Source of the DNA: Martinezella calliandrae
GTDB lineage: Bacteria > Pseudomonadota > Alphaproteobacteria > Rhizobiales > Rhizobiaceae
Reading direction: 5' to 3'
Assembly (NCBI RefSeq): GCF_030272695.1
Contig: NZ_JARFYN010000027.1
Span: 23,960-87,959, forward strand
Length of the DNA stretch: 64,000 nt
Shown here: one piece after another, positions 52,125 through 60,987 of the stretch
Numbering within the stretch: position 1 is the stretch's first letter
Layout: the number at the start of each line of letters is the position of its first letter
Made by a program: the position numbers and the translations under genes
The notes under the pieces: model-generated
Databases searched by the model: none
Told to the model about the DNA's origin: nothing
Seen by the model: the letters and a program-made list of their open reading frames with translations, nothing else

Positions 52125-52637
52125 TTATTTGCCGCAGATTTCGGAAATCTTCGCCTGTGCAAAGCTGCGGGCCAGTTCCTGTAGTCCACCCACCTGCGAG
52201 ACAAGGTCGCCGATCGGTCCGCTGACACCGACATGGGAATCGGTGATCTTGCAGGCGCCGGCATCGACCGTCACCGAGGCCTCGAGCTGTCCTTTGACGG
52301 TCGCCTGGACGATGCCGTGCGACTTGCAAGCAAGATCGGCGCGGGCGTTGATCTGCACACCGCCGCCGGCGCTGCAGACGTCGAGTGACTTGACTTCGAA
52401 TTTCTCCTTATGGTCCAGTCCCGGCAGCTTCTTGCAGGGGTCGGCCTCGTTCACCGATTTCTCTATCTGCGGACCGAACTTGCTTTGCAGCAGCGACCAG
52501 CAGGAGCCGGGAGCGGTCTCAGCCTGTGCAGATGCTGTGGGCAGGGGCGAAAGCGGCAGGGCGAAGGCGACGGCCAGCGTTGCCATGCGAAGCGACGGAA
52601 AGAGCGAAGAGGACAATATCGGGGACTTTTTGATCAC
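52125..52637 (-). CDS. Secreted hypothetical protein with six cysteines
   Basis: A 170-residue exported protein. The signal peptide includes MATLAVAFALPLSPLPTASA with cleavage near residue 38-40. The mature part has six Cys (in GSCWSL, DPCKKL, DVCSAG, LACKSH, GACKIT and SEICGK), suggesting disulfides in the periplasm, and a VNEADPC region. I recognise no family. It faces the MFS gene tail to tail and the dioxygenase gene head to head, with a 326-nt gene-free gap upstream that contains an imperfect 16-bp direct repeat (CCTTGGYGGGTAARAT near 52652-52680). Confidence 0.65.
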   Translation of the reverse strand: MIKKSPILSSSLFPSLRMATLAVAFALPLSPLPTASAQAETAPGSCWSLLQSKFGPQIEKSVNEADPCKKLPGLDHKEKFEVKSLDVCSAGGGVQINARADLACKSHGIVQATVKGQLEASVTVDAGACKITDSHVGVSGPIGDLVSQVGGLQELARSFAQAKISEICGK

Positions 52638-52963
52638 GACGGTCGATCCTTGGCGGGTAAAATCCTTGGTGGGTAAGATACGAGATTATTTGTTTTACTC
52701 TTCCACGTCTCCAGCCGATCTAGCAATCAAGCCTCTGCGGCAAAGATGAGGCGCGACGACTGAACCCCTCATCGCTTTGCGGTCGCTGAAGTGGTCATGA
52801 ATCATTTGGCCGCGCCAGACGATCAGGGGATAGATTGTCCGGATGCGTCCAAAGAGCAGAAAACCGCTAGGCAGCGGTATCCATTCATCTTATGAATAAT
52901 ATGTTGCCGGTCCAGCCTTTGAGGAGAGGTCACTGGCGAGTGACATATTCCGGGAGAGCTGAG
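52638..52963. other. Divergent promoter region, no gene
   Basis: Holds the promoters of the secreted-protein gene (minus) and the dioxygenase gene (plus). The only structure seen is the imperfect direct repeat CCTTGGCGGGTAAAAT / CCTTGGTGGGTAAGAT close to the start of the minus-strand gene, which might be a regulator site. Confidence 0.4.
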
Positions 52964-53899
52964 ATGTCGGGTTCGTTGGGCTCAGTGCTGGATGAAGCAG
53001 CGTCCGGATTGGCGCCGCTTGAGGCAAACGGCAAGATCCTGTCGATGGCAAAGAACCGTTTCGGCTATCTCGAACCCACCGATGCCGCAACTGATATGGC
53101 AACGCTTCGCGCGCAATATCAGGAGCATGGCTACCTCTGGCTCAAGAAATTTCTGAAGCGGCAGGATGTGCTCGATTTTCGCGCCTGGGTGTTTGCGCAT
53201 CTCATGGACACGGGGCTGCTTCAACCCGGCTTCGACCCTGTGACTGGCATTGCCGCCAAGGGGGAAGCCGACAAGGCACTCGCCGATCGGCGGCTGATGG
53301 CGCTCGTACGTTCGGTTGCCTATGAGGGCTTCTGCACCCAGCCGCGGCTGGCTTCGTTCATGGATGAATTCCTTGAGGGCATCTCCTATCTGCACAAGCG
53401 CAAGATCATGCGCTTTACCCGGCCGAATACCGGTGTCGTCACCCCTGCACATTACGATCTGGTCTATCTGCGCGGCGGCACGAGCCGCATCGTCACGGCC
53501 TGGATACCGATCGGCGACATTCCGGTCGACATGGGCGGCCTCGTCTATCTCGAGGGATCACACCGGATCGGCGCCGATATGGAGAAGGAATTTGCGATCA
53601 AGGCTGCGTCGCTCACGCCGGAGGAACGCATTAGCGCCTTCAACAAGAACATGACCGAAGGCGGCTGGGTTTCCAAGGATCTGCCCGACATGGCGGAGCG
53701 CTTCAATACACGCTGGCTCGCCGCCGATTATGAGGCCGGCGATATCATGCTGCACAGTCCTTACATGATCCATGCGTCTACGACCAATCGCGACCCGCTC
53801 GGCCGCCTGCGCCTCTCGACCGATATCCGCTACCAGAATGTCGAGGACGAAATCGACGCCCGCTGGAACAATCATTGGAGTCTGGGGGATATGCTCTAA
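52964..53899 (+). CDS. Phytanoyl-CoA dioxygenase (PhyH) family protein
   Basis: A 311-residue Fe(II)/2-oxoglutarate oxygenase of the PhyH family. The iron triad is His and Asp in VTPAHYDLVYLRGG plus the distal His in YMIHASTTN, and the 2-oxoglutarate Arg is probably in DPLGRLRLSTDIRY. The segment YEHGYLWLKKF-like QEHGYLWLKKFLKRQDVLDF opens the fold. Substrate unknown; many bacterial PhyH proteins act on secondary metabolites. ATG 52964 follows GGGAGAG; ATG 52892 is a longer option. It stands alone. Confidence 0.85.
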   Translation: MSGSLGSVLDEAASGLAPLEANGKILSMAKNRFGYLEPTDAATDMATLRAQYQEHGYLWLKKFLKRQDVLDFRAWVFAHLMDTGLLQPGFDPVTGIAAKGEADKALADRRLMALVRSVAYEGFCTQPRLASFMDEFLEGISYLHKRKIMRFTRPNTGVVTPAHYDLVYLRGGTSRIVTAWIPIGDIPVDMGGLVYLEGSHRIGADMEKEFAIKAASLTPEERISAFNKNMTEGGWVSKDLPDMAERFNTRWLAADYEAGDIMLHSPYMIHASTTNRDPLGRLRLSTDIRYQNVEDEIDARWNNHWSLGDML

Positions 53900-53915
53900 G
53901 CCGTAGTGTTCCCGC

Positions 53916-54314
53916 TCAATTCATGTGATCGAGCATGCTTTGCGCCGGCTGATAGCCCTGGGTGGCTGCTTTGCGAAACCAGCCTAGCGCCATGTTGCGG
54001 TCTCTCGTGACCCCATCGCCACGCAGATAAGCGAAGCCAAGATGGAATTGCGCCTTGGGCAGACCTTGATCGGCGGCCTTGGCAAACCATGCGATGGCCT
54101 GGGCATAATCCTGCGGGACGCCTTTTCCGAGTGCATAAAGGCTGCCGATACCATCCTGCGATGCAGCGTCGCCTCTGTCTGCCAAAGGCTGCCAATAGGC
54201 TAGGGCACCGGCATAATCGCCTTTATCATAGGCGGTTTGCCCGTCATCGGCGTGCGCCTGGAAGGCGATCGAGAGCGCCAGCGTTACTCCGAGGCCTATC
54301 TGTCTGAGCCGCAT
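53916..54314 (-). CDS. Short Sel1-repeat periplasmic protein
   Basis: A 132-residue protein with a signal peptide (MRLRQIGLGVTLALSIAFQA, cleavage near HADD) followed by three Sel1-like helical repeats, e.g. GIGSLYALGKGVPQDYAQAI and HLGFAYLRGDGVTRDRNMAL. It is a small paralogue of the nine-repeat gene to its right, which has a similar leader and the same opening of the mature part (GQ-AY-GDY-AL-YW). Sel1 proteins are scaffolds for protein contacts; the partner is not known. Confidence 0.88.
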   Translation of the reverse strand: MRLRQIGLGVTLALSIAFQAHADDGQTAYDKGDYAGALAYWQPLADRGDAASQDGIGSLYALGKGVPQDYAQAIAWFAKAADQGLPKAQFHLGFAYLRGDGVTRDRNMALGWFRKAATQGYQPAQSMLDHMN

Positions 54315-54352
54315 CGGCGACCTCCCATCCGTAATTCCTGTTCGGCCAAGAG

Positions 54353-54453
54353 CTAAAGCGCGTCGCGATCTTTAAGATCGCTCCCTGCGCTTTAGGTTTT
54401 TGATTTTGCGCATGTCGTTATCGCAAAACCGCGGGGCAATTTGCGCGACATGC
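54353..54453. repeat. RIME1-like intergenic element
   Basis: Two palindromes lie in tandem. The first, 54353-54395, pairs CTAAAGCGC with GCGCTTTAG and GCGATC with GATCGC. The second pairs GCATGTCG (54410-54417) with CGACATGC (54446-54453). This two-palindrome layout and the sequence fit the rhizobial intergenic mosaic element RIME1, known to be dispersed in Rhizobiaceae. It separates the two Sel1 genes. Copy number cannot be judged from one window. Confidence 0.7.
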
Positions 54454-54512
54454 TTTAAGCTCGCCGCGGTGCCGGCGCAAGGCTCGCAGCGGTTCGTCGT
54501 GCATCGCAAAGC

Positions 54513-55694
54513 TCAAATCGGGATGCTCTTCGTCTGCGGCGGCCTGCCCTCATTATCATCGGGCTCATTGTCGTTATCGCCCATGGCCTTGGCCTTGTCG
54601 AACCATTCGAAGGATTTCGCCCAGTCCACCGGCACGCCATCGCCATCGCGGTACATGACGCCGAGGTTGAAGGCAGCATCGACATAGTTCTGGGCGGCGG
54701 CTTTCTCGAACCAGTCGACCGCCTCCTGCCCGTTCTTGGCGACGCCTTCGCCGTCACGATACATAACGCCGAGATTGTATTGCGCTTCGACATCGTTTTG
54801 ATCCGCCGCTTTGCGGAACCAGACAACGGCCTCAGCATCGTCTTCAGCAATTCCGTCGCCATCGGCATACATGGTGCCGAGACTATATTGCGCATCTGCG
54901 TCACCTTGATCGGCTGCCTTGCGGAACCATGAGGCGGCCTGATTGCCGTCCTTGGGCACGCCCTCACCGTCGCGGTACATTATGGCGAGATTGTATTCCG
55001 CTTCGATTTTGCCCTGGTCGGCGGCCTTCTGGTACCAGGTTACTGCCTGGCGATCGTCTGGGGACACACCGTCGCCTTCGTCGTACATAACGCCGAGATT
55101 GTATTGCGCGTCGGCGTTGCCCAAATCGGCGGATTTGCGATACCAGGCGATCGCCTCGGTCTTGTCCTGGTTGACGCCTTCGCCATGGTCGTACATGTCC
55201 GCGACGTTGAACTGCGCATCGGCGTCACCCTGGTCGGCTGCCTTCCTGTACCAGATGAAGGCTTGCGCCTTGTCCTCTTGCACGCCTTCGCCATTGTCGT
55301 ACATCAAAGCGAGGTTGTATTGGGCGTCGCCATAGCCTTGTTCGGCGGCCTTGCGATACCAAACGACGGCCTGAGCGTCGTCGGTTGCAACACCTTCGCC
55401 TTGGTCATACATGGTGCCGACGTTGAACTCAGCCTGGGCATTTCCCTGGTCGGCCGCCTTGCGATACCAGTTGAGAGCCTGCGTGAGATCCCTCTCGACG
55501 CCGTCACCGTCTTCATACATTTCGCCGAGTTTCAGTTGCGCGGCTGCATCGCCCTTTTTTGCGAGCGGGCGCCAATAGTCCAGCGCCGCCTTGTAGTCAC
55601 CCCGGTTGTAGGCGTCCTGTCCGAGATCGGCATAGGCAATGCCGATACCCGCCAGCGTAAAAAGCAATCCGATGGCCATCCTGTTGAAATGCAC
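54513..55694 (-). CDS. Sel1-repeat periplasmic protein with nine repeats
   Basis: A 393-residue exported protein: signal peptide to about residue 22 (GIGIAYAD), a short GDYKAALDYWRPLAKKGDAA start, then nine 36-residue Sel1 repeats of the form AQYNLGVMY-DG-GV--D--QAV-WYRKAADQG running to about residue 370, and an acidic, Asp/Asn-rich tail (DNDNEPDDNE). Every repeat keeps the Gly-x-Gly turn followed by an Asp pattern. The regular array suggests a rigid superhelical scaffold, possibly at the envelope. In relatives such proteins influence exopolysaccharide signalling (ExoR-like), but that is not shown here. Confidence 0.92.
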   Translation of the reverse strand: MHFNRMAIGLLFTLAGIGIAYADLGQDAYNRGDYKAALDYWRPLAKKGDAAAQLKLGEMYEDGDGVERDLTQALNWYRKAADQGNAQAEFNVGTMYDQGEGVATDDAQAVVWYRKAAEQGYGDAQYNLALMYDNGEGVQEDKAQAFIWYRKAADQGDADAQFNVADMYDHGEGVNQDKTEAIAWYRKSADLGNADAQYNLGVMYDEGDGVSPDDRQAVTWYQKAADQGKIEAEYNLAIMYRDGEGVPKDGNQAASWFRKAADQGDADAQYSLGTMYADGDGIAEDDAEAVVWFRKAADQNDVEAQYNLGVMYRDGEGVAKNGQEAVDWFEKAAAQNYVDAAFNLGVMYRDGDGVPVDWAKSFEWFDKAKAMGDNDNEPDDNEGRPPQTKSIPI

Positions 55695-55733
55695 GATCTA
55701 TCCCTCAACTCGTGATCTCTTCATATGTGAATA

Positions 55734-55931
55734 CTAAATAATGCGCCGGGCGATGGAGCAAGACGCCCCTAGAGGCAAAGTTATCGGCTTATGGCAGTAA
55801 AAGAAGTCAGCAACTGGACAATGACCCAACCCGGCGCTTTGCTCGTTACCCGGCGAGGGATCATCAGCATAAGCAAGCGAAGTACATGAAAGTGTAAGCG
55901 CTAATCCCAATGCAAAGCTGCTGAACTTCAA
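55734..55931 (-). pseudogene. Short exported ORF, probable truncated Sel1-family relic
   Basis: A 65-codon frame with GGAGGA about 10 nt before a TTG start (55931) and a good signal peptide (MKFSSFALGLALTLSCTSLA, then YADD). That leader resembles those of the two neighbouring Sel1 genes, but the mature part (DPSPGNEQSAGLGHCPVADF and on) has no Sel1 repeat and lower coding quality. It may be a decayed third paralogue or a small exported protein in its own right. Confidence 0.4.
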
Positions 55932-56044
55932 AGCTACGTCCTCCCGCCTGCAAGCTATTATCGAGGTTTGTAGAATATGGAGATGGCAGCAATTTTACCG
56001 ACATCGCCAGGTTCGGCGCTATTGCCTGCATGGCCGGCTCTCGA

Positions 56045-56635
56045 TCAACCCGAGAGCACATCATAAAGACGGAAGATCCAGGTAATCTGGTAGATCAGCC
56101 CAATCGCCACAAACGCAGCCTGGAAGCGGCGATTGGCGGTGATGGCGGCGACGATGCACAGCAAGATGTAAACAACATTGCGGATCGGGTATTCCCAACC
56201 AAGCGACCGGAAATAAACCTCGCCCTTCAAAAGCGTATCGCCGAGATCGACCGCGTAGGTCACAGCGAGGAGCCCGAAGAACCAGCGTCGGCGGGAGATG
56301 AAATACTCCTCGAAGCCGCCATAGTCCTCGATCGAGGGAGGGTTCAGCAGCACGCAGAGGAAATAGAATAGGCAGCAGAAGCAGATCAGGAAAAGATAGA
56401 CGCCGAAGCCTATTTCTGCCACCGATTGCAAGCGATATTCCCACCACCAGAAATGGATAATGAACAGGAACATCGACACTATCCAGCCGATATGGACCAG
56501 ATAGACGCGGTGCTTGCCAGGCGATTGCACGAAACCGGCGAGGCGCATCAGGAGCTGGGCAAGCGAAAGCCCGATCACCATACTCATGACAGTCCGGATA
56601 TAGACGTAAACCTCGGGCGTGCGTGCAGCTTCCAT
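56045..56635 (-). CDS. Integral membrane protein of unknown function
   Basis: A 196-residue protein (from ATG 56635) with five to six hydrophobic segments, e.g. TVMSMVIGLSLAQLLMRLAG, HIGWIVSMFLFIIHFWWWEY, FGVYLFLICFCCLFYFLCVL, and the final AAFVAIGLIYQITWIFRLYD. It starts 4 nt after the thioesterase stop, so it is probably the second gene of a two-gene unit. I do not recognise the family. The 112 nt between it and the relic to its left hold nothing else. Confidence 0.75.
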   Translation of the reverse strand: MEAARTPEVYVYIRTVMSMVIGLSLAQLLMRLAGFVQSPGKHRVYLVHIGWIVSMFLFIIHFWWWEYRLQSVAEIGFGVYLFLICFCCLFYFLCVLLNPPSIEDYGGFEEYFISRRRWFFGLLAVTYAVDLGDTLLKGEVYFRSLGWEYPIRNVVYILLCIVAAITANRRFQAAFVAIGLIYQITWIFRLYDVLSG

Positions 56636-56639
56636 CCCG

Positions 56640-57029
56640 TCAGCTTTCCGAGGGGACGGGTTTTGGCGCGCCGTTCTCGTCGAGTGCCACCATGATGAAG
56701 GTGCCGGCCGTAACCTTCTCCAACTTGTTGTAGCGCGAGCGATGCGCCCAAGCTTCGACGTTGAGTGTGATCGAGGTGCGGCCGACACGTTCTATATGGG
56801 TATAGACGCTCAGCGTATCGCCGATCTTGACCGGCAGTTCGAAAGCCATTTCCTTGACGGCAGCGGTGACGACACGGCCACGGGCCCGCTCGGCAGCGCG
56901 AATGCCGCTTGCCAAGTCCATCTGCGCCATGACCCAGCCGCCGAAAATGTCGCCGGCAGGATTGGCGTCGGCAGGCATGGCCAGTGTGCGTAAAGTCAAC
57001 TCGCCTTTCGGCCTGACGCTGTCGTTCAT
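56640..57029 (-). CDS. Acyl-CoA thioesterase, hotdog fold (YciA/BACH type)
   Basis: A 129-residue single hotdog domain. The family segment PADANPAGDIFGGWVMAQMD holds the catalytic Asn/Asp region; further features are GRVVTAAVKEMAFELPVKIG and the SVYTHIERVGRTSITLNVEA strand. YciA-type enzymes hydrolyse short to medium acyl-CoA. ATG 57029 is followed by MNDSVRPKGELTLRTLAMP. It precedes the membrane protein gene by 4 nt. About 250 nt without a gene lie between it and the extensin-like gene on the other strand. Confidence 0.9.
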   Translation of the reverse strand: MNDSVRPKGELTLRTLAMPADANPAGDIFGGWVMAQMDLASGIRAAERARGRVVTAAVKEMAFELPVKIGDTLSVYTHIERVGRTSITLNVEAWAHRSRYNKLEKVTAGTFIMVALDENGAPKPVPSES

Positions 57030-57282
57030 TCACTCGCTCCTATCGACAAAGCCCTTGATTCCGGCGCTGAGCCTACGCAATCGAGCTGCGATGGGGAAGA
57101 CTTCGTTCGCGTTCGACAACAGGTCTGTCGATTGAAGACGGTCTTTTCGAAACGCTTCGCGCTCTTTGGGACCGCCTGCGCTGTCCGCCCTCCATTGGCC
57201 GGTAAGTATTCATTCACCGTTTTTATTTAAGTTTAGTAATAGTTGCCGACCGTGGCTGGGGCAGCAGGAGCCGATCTGGAGC

Positions 57283-58542
57283 ATGGTGTATTTGTCCTTT
57301 CTGCGGCGGGCTGCATTGCCGTTGCTGGTGTCGTCGACACTGGTCGCCTGTACGGCCGACAGCCTGGTGCCGCCCTCGAACATCGACAGCAGCGCACGTG
57401 TCGGCTCGATTACGCCACATCGCAGCGTAGCGCCGAGGCAGTTCAGCTATCAGGGCGACCAAGCCCCCGTTAATTCCGCTAGAGCCAACTACGCCAACAG
57501 CTACAATCTTTCCGGCAATCGGCAGAGCGCGACGTCGATGCCAGCCTCGGCCGCCGGAAAACAGGGCCGTCTGCCGATGGGTAGCGGCAATGAGGCCGTG
57601 ACAACCACGGACGTGGAGCAGGGTTTGGCGCAGCAGTCGGACGTGCCCTCCGAAGGCGTCAACATGGACGCCGAGCTCGGCGTCGGACCGAATGAGGAGG
57701 CCCAGTCCGAACAGGTCGTCGGACTGGCCCAGGAGGAAGAGCAAAATATTGCCGAAGGCGAGACCGACCAACCCGTCGTTGGGGGTATCGGCACGGACGC
57801 GCCGGTACAGGCCAAACGCTCCATCATTCAACGCCCCACCGCACAGGCCGAACTTAACCAGTCGCCGATCCGGCGCCAGCAGTCGGGCACGCAGGTCGCT
57901 ATGCTGCCACGCGTCGGCAATCCGATGCCGCGGATCGAACAGCAGGAGGAGGCGCCGCAATCGTTGCCCGGCGGAGCGATGCCTGCTTCGGAGATTGCCT
58001 GCCGGCAAGAATTACAGCGGTTGGGCGTCGTCTATAACGACAAGCCGGCGATTTCCGATGGCCCGGCCTGCCAGGTTCCCTATCCGATTTCGCTGAGCGG
58101 GCTCTCCGGCAACATCGCTGTCAAGCCGGCAGTGACACTGAACTGTCAGGTGACGCTTGCCTTTGCCAAATGGGTAAAGAACGAATTGGCGCCGGCCGCC
58201 CGGACGCGCTATTGGACGGGCATCGGCACCATCGTGCCGCTCGGCGGCTATTCCTGTCGGCGGATGAACAATAGCCACCAACGCTACAATCCAATGTCGG
58301 AGCACGCCCATGGCAATGCGATCGATGTCGGTACCTTCATCCTGAAGAACGGCCATGTGATCGATGTCCGCAAGAAAGGGCTGTTTTCCTTCCGTGAAGG
58401 CGGGCTGCTAAAGGCGGTGCGCAGCGACAGTTGCAAGTATTTCGACACGGTGCTCGGCCCGGGCAGCAACGCCGAGCATTGGAACCATTTCCACTTCGAT
58501 CTCAGGGATCGCGGGGGCGGGCGGCGCTACTGCAGCCTGTAA
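57283..58542 (+). CDS. Extensin-like lipoprotein with C-terminal peptidase-like domain
   Basis: A 419-residue envelope protein. LLVSSTLVACTADS near residue 20 is a lipobox, so it is probably lipid-anchored. Residues about 30-240 are low-complexity (Gln, Pro, Ser). The C-terminal 180 residues are the extensin-like_C domain: CQVPYPISLSGLSGN, the VTLNCQVTLAFAKWV stretch, NPMSEHAHGNAIDVGTF and EHWNHFHFDLRD. The His/Asp pattern HxxxNAIDV with HFHFD resembles zinc D-Ala-D-Ala peptidases of the M15 type, so a peptidoglycan role is likely but unproven. CTGGAG lies just before ATG 57283; in-frame ATG 57166 upstream would bury the signal. Confidence 0.88.
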   Translation: MVYLSFLRRAALPLLVSSTLVACTADSLVPPSNIDSSARVGSITPHRSVAPRQFSYQGDQAPVNSARANYANSYNLSGNRQSATSMPASAAGKQGRLPMGSGNEAVTTTDVEQGLAQQSDVPSEGVNMDAELGVGPNEEAQSEQVVGLAQEEEQNIAEGETDQPVVGGIGTDAPVQAKRSIIQRPTAQAELNQSPIRRQQSGTQVAMLPRVGNPMPRIEQQEEAPQSLPGGAMPASEIACRQELQRLGVVYNDKPAISDGPACQVPYPISLSGLSGNIAVKPAVTLNCQVTLAFAKWVKNELAPAARTRYWTGIGTIVPLGGYSCRRMNNSHQRYNPMSEHAHGNAIDVGTFILKNGHVIDVRKKGLFSFREGGLLKAVRSDSCKYFDTVLGPGSNAEHWNHFHFDLRDRGGGRRYCSL

Positions 58543-58637
58543 TGCCAGGTTCGCGGCGGATTTACCGGGGGTGCAGCTGGTTTACCTCCGGACGAGTTCA
58601 CAGTTAACTGCGGTTGCCGAGACAGGGAGCCTATTGG

Positions 58638-58892
58638 ATGGCAGAGGTACCGAGAAAGAAGAGAGGTCTGGGGAAGGCGCTGATTGCCGCTCTCGTTGCG
58701 ATCATTGTCGTGATCGGCGGACGCTGGTATGCCTATGTCGCCTATGCCGACAACCCGTTCGATGAAGTCGGCATCAGCCTCAACTCGATGATGCCAGGCC
58801 CGATCCGCGAAAAAGGCTGCGCGATGCTGAGGGCGCGCTTCGAAAACAAGACGCTGCCGCCGGCAGGGTGTGGCGTCAACGGCAATTGGTAA
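58638..58892 (+). CDS. Small single-span membrane protein, hypothetical
   Basis: An 84-residue protein: Lys/Arg-rich start (MAEVPRKKRGLGKALIAALV), one hydrophobic span (about residues 14-34), then a periplasmic tail with two Cys (GCAML and AGCGVN) that may form a disulfide. GGGAG precedes ATG 58638. It follows the extensin-like gene by 95 nt on the same strand and may be co-expressed. No family is recognised. Confidence 0.65.
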   Translation: MAEVPRKKRGLGKALIAALVAIIVVIGGRWYAYVAYADNPFDEVGISLNSMMPGPIREKGCAMLRARFENKTLPPAGCGVNGNW

Positions 58893-58932
58893 ATTGCCGA
58901 GGCAACTGGTAGTTTCCCGATCTGTAGCCGGC

Positions 58933-58960
58933 AAAAAGAAAAGCCGGCGCTTGGCCGGCT
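58933..58960 (-). terminator. Intrinsic terminator on the minus strand without an obvious gene
   Basis: On the minus strand AGCCGGC (58960-58954) pairs with GCCGGCT (58948-58942) around a 5-nt loop and is followed by TTTTCTTTTT. No protein gene lies upstream of it on that strand (58961-59300), so it may end a small RNA, or serve the plus-strand gene inefficiently. The region 58893-59302 has no coding frame I trust. Confidence 0.6.
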
Positions 58961-59302
58961 GGAGTGGCGCTCAGCAACGACAGGGGATCTTTGCTGGCTC
59001 CGGAAAAGAAACTTCATGTTGCAATGACGTGTGCAATATGGATGCGATGGCAATCAATATTGAAGTATCAGAGGCGCGCCGACGCTGTCACCAAGAGGCG
59101 TTGGGCGGAGTGCGACAGTCGTTGCTCACCTAAGCAAATATATGCCCGACGAAGGTCACCATTTGATGACAGATTTCGTACTGTTTCTTGTCCTTAAGCG
59201 AACGCACTGTTCCATTCCCACGGGGTGGTAAAAGCCGCCGGGCGGCTATATAGCGGGCAAACGCCGCAAAACTCATCAGAAAAGCCGGACTTCGCCTGCA
59301 TC

Positions 59303-60229
59303 ATGGCCCCGATCATTTCTATTCGTAACCTTACCAAAACCTACTCCAACGGGTTTCAGGCACTGAAAGGCATTGATCTTGATGTCGAGCGGGGCGAGAT
59401 TTTGGCGCTGCTCGGGCCGAACGGCGCCGGCAAGACGACGATGATCTCCATCGTTTGCGGGATTGCGAATCCGAGCACCGGCACAGTAACCGTCGGCGGC
59501 CATGATGTGGTCAGGGAGTTTCGTGCTACGCGTACGATGATCGGCCTAGTGCCGCAGGAATTGACGACCGACCAGTTCGAGACGGTGTGGAACACGGTCA
59601 GTTTTTCACGCGGACTGCATGGCAAGAAGCCGAATCCGGCGCATATCGAACAGGTGTTGCGCGATCTGTCGCTCTGGGACAAGAGGGACAATATGCTGCG
59701 CCAGCTCTCCGGAGGCATGAAGCGGCGCGTCCTGATCGCGAAAGCCCTGTCGCACGAGCCGGAGATCCTCTTTCTAGACGAGCCGACGGCGGGCGTCGAC
59801 GTGACGCTCCGCAAAGATATGTGGCATGTCGTCGAACGGCTGCGGGCTTCCGGCGTCACCATCATCCTGACGACGCACTATATCGAAGAAGCCGAAGAGA
59901 TCGCCGACCGCGTCGGCGTCATCAATGACGGCAAGCTGCTGCTGGTGGAGGAGAAGAAGGTGTTAATGGCCAAGCTCGGCCGCAAGCAGCTGATCCTCGA
60001 CCTGATGGAGCCGCTGGGCGCCGTTCCGCATTGTCTGGACGGCAACGGCTTGTCGCTGGGGCCGAATGGCACGACATTGGTCTATGATTACGATGCCGAG
60101 CACGAGCAATCGAGCATTGCGGCGCTGCTGTCGCGCCTAGCGGCAGAGGGCATTCATTTCAAGGACCTGTCGACGCGGCAGAGCTCGCTTGAAGACATCT
60201 TCGTATCGCTGGTGGGAGAGGACAAATGA
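59303..60229 (+). CDS. ABC-2 type exporter, ATP-binding protein (YadG-like)
   Basis: A 308-residue ATPase: Walker A LLGPNGAGKTT, signature LRQLSGGMKRRVLIAKAL, Walker B ILFLDEPTAGVDVTLRKD and H-loop TTHYIEEAEEIADR. The C-terminal 80 residues are the extension usual for drug- or polysaccharide-type ABC-2 exporters. ATG 59303 follows the start of the family alignment (MAPIISIRNLTKTYSNGFQA). The permease gene overlaps its end by 4 nt. Confidence 0.93.
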   Translation: MAPIISIRNLTKTYSNGFQALKGIDLDVERGEILALLGPNGAGKTTMISIVCGIANPSTGTVTVGGHDVVREFRATRTMIGLVPQELTTDQFETVWNTVSFSRGLHGKKPNPAHIEQVLRDLSLWDKRDNMLRQLSGGMKRRVLIAKALSHEPEILFLDEPTAGVDVTLRKDMWHVVERLRASGVTIILTTHYIEEAEEIADRVGVINDGKLLLVEEKKVLMAKLGRKQLILDLMEPLGAVPHCLDGNGLSLGPNGTTLVYDYDAEHEQSSIAALLSRLAAEGIHFKDLSTRQSSLEDIFVSLVGEDK

Positions 60230-60987
60230 ACTTCGAGGCGATCAAATCCATCTATGCCTTCGAGATGGCCCGCACGCGCCGCACTCTGCTGCAAAGCGTC
60301 GTCTCGCCGGTCATTTCCACCTCGCTCTATTTCATCGTCTTCGGTGCGGCGATCGGCTCGCGAATTCAGTTGGTGGAGGGCGTCTCTTACGGTGCTTTCA
60401 TCACGCCGGGCCTGATCATGCTGACGCTGCTCGGCCAGTGCATCAGCAACGGTTCCTTCGGTATCTATTTTCCGAAGTTCACCGGCACGATCTATGAGGT
60501 TCTTTCCGCGCCGATCGCCATGGTGGAAATCATCCTCGGCTATGTCGGCGCCGCCGCGACCAAAGGCATGCTAATCGGGCTGATCATCCTGCTAACGGCG
60601 AACTTTTTCGTGCACATCACCATCCAGCATCCCTTCATGATGATCCTGTTCTTCGTGCTGACGGCGGTGACCTTCAGCCTGTTCGGCTTCATGATCGGCA
60701 TATGGGCTGGGAATTTCGAGCAGCTCAACCTCATCCCCATGCTGGTCGTGCCGCCTCTGACCTTCCTCGGCGGCAGCTTCTATTCCATCAACATGCTGCC
60801 GCCCTTCTGGCAGGCTGTCAGCCACCTCAATCCCGTGCTCTATCTTGTCAGCGGTTTCCGCTGGAGCTTCTTTGGCATCGCCGACGTCAATCCGGTGCTG
60901 AGCCTTGGCATGATCACGTTTTTCCTCGTCATCTGCCTCGCGACCTTGGGCTGGATATTCAAGACGGGCTATCGGTTGCGGAACTGA
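60226..60987 (+). CDS. ABC-2 type exporter, permease (YadH-like)
   Basis: A 253-residue inner-membrane protein with six hydrophobic segments of the ABC2_membrane family: VISTSLYFIVFGAAIGSRI, the GLIMLTLLGQCISNGSFGIY core, and the family's PLTFLGGSFYSINMLPPFWQ near the end. It is co-translated with the ATPase (ATGA overlap). Substrate unknown. Confidence 0.92.
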   Translation: MNFEAIKSIYAFEMARTRRTLLQSVVSPVISTSLYFIVFGAAIGSRIQLVEGVSYGAFITPGLIMLTLLGQCISNGSFGIYFPKFTGTIYEVLSAPIAMVEIILGYVGAAATKGMLIGLIILLTANFFVHITIQHPFMMILFFVLTAVTFSLFGFMIGIWAGNFEQLNLIPMLVVPPLTFLGGSFYSINMLPPFWQAVSHLNPVLYLVSGFRWSFFGIADVNPVLSLGMITFFLVICLATLGWIFKTGYRLRN

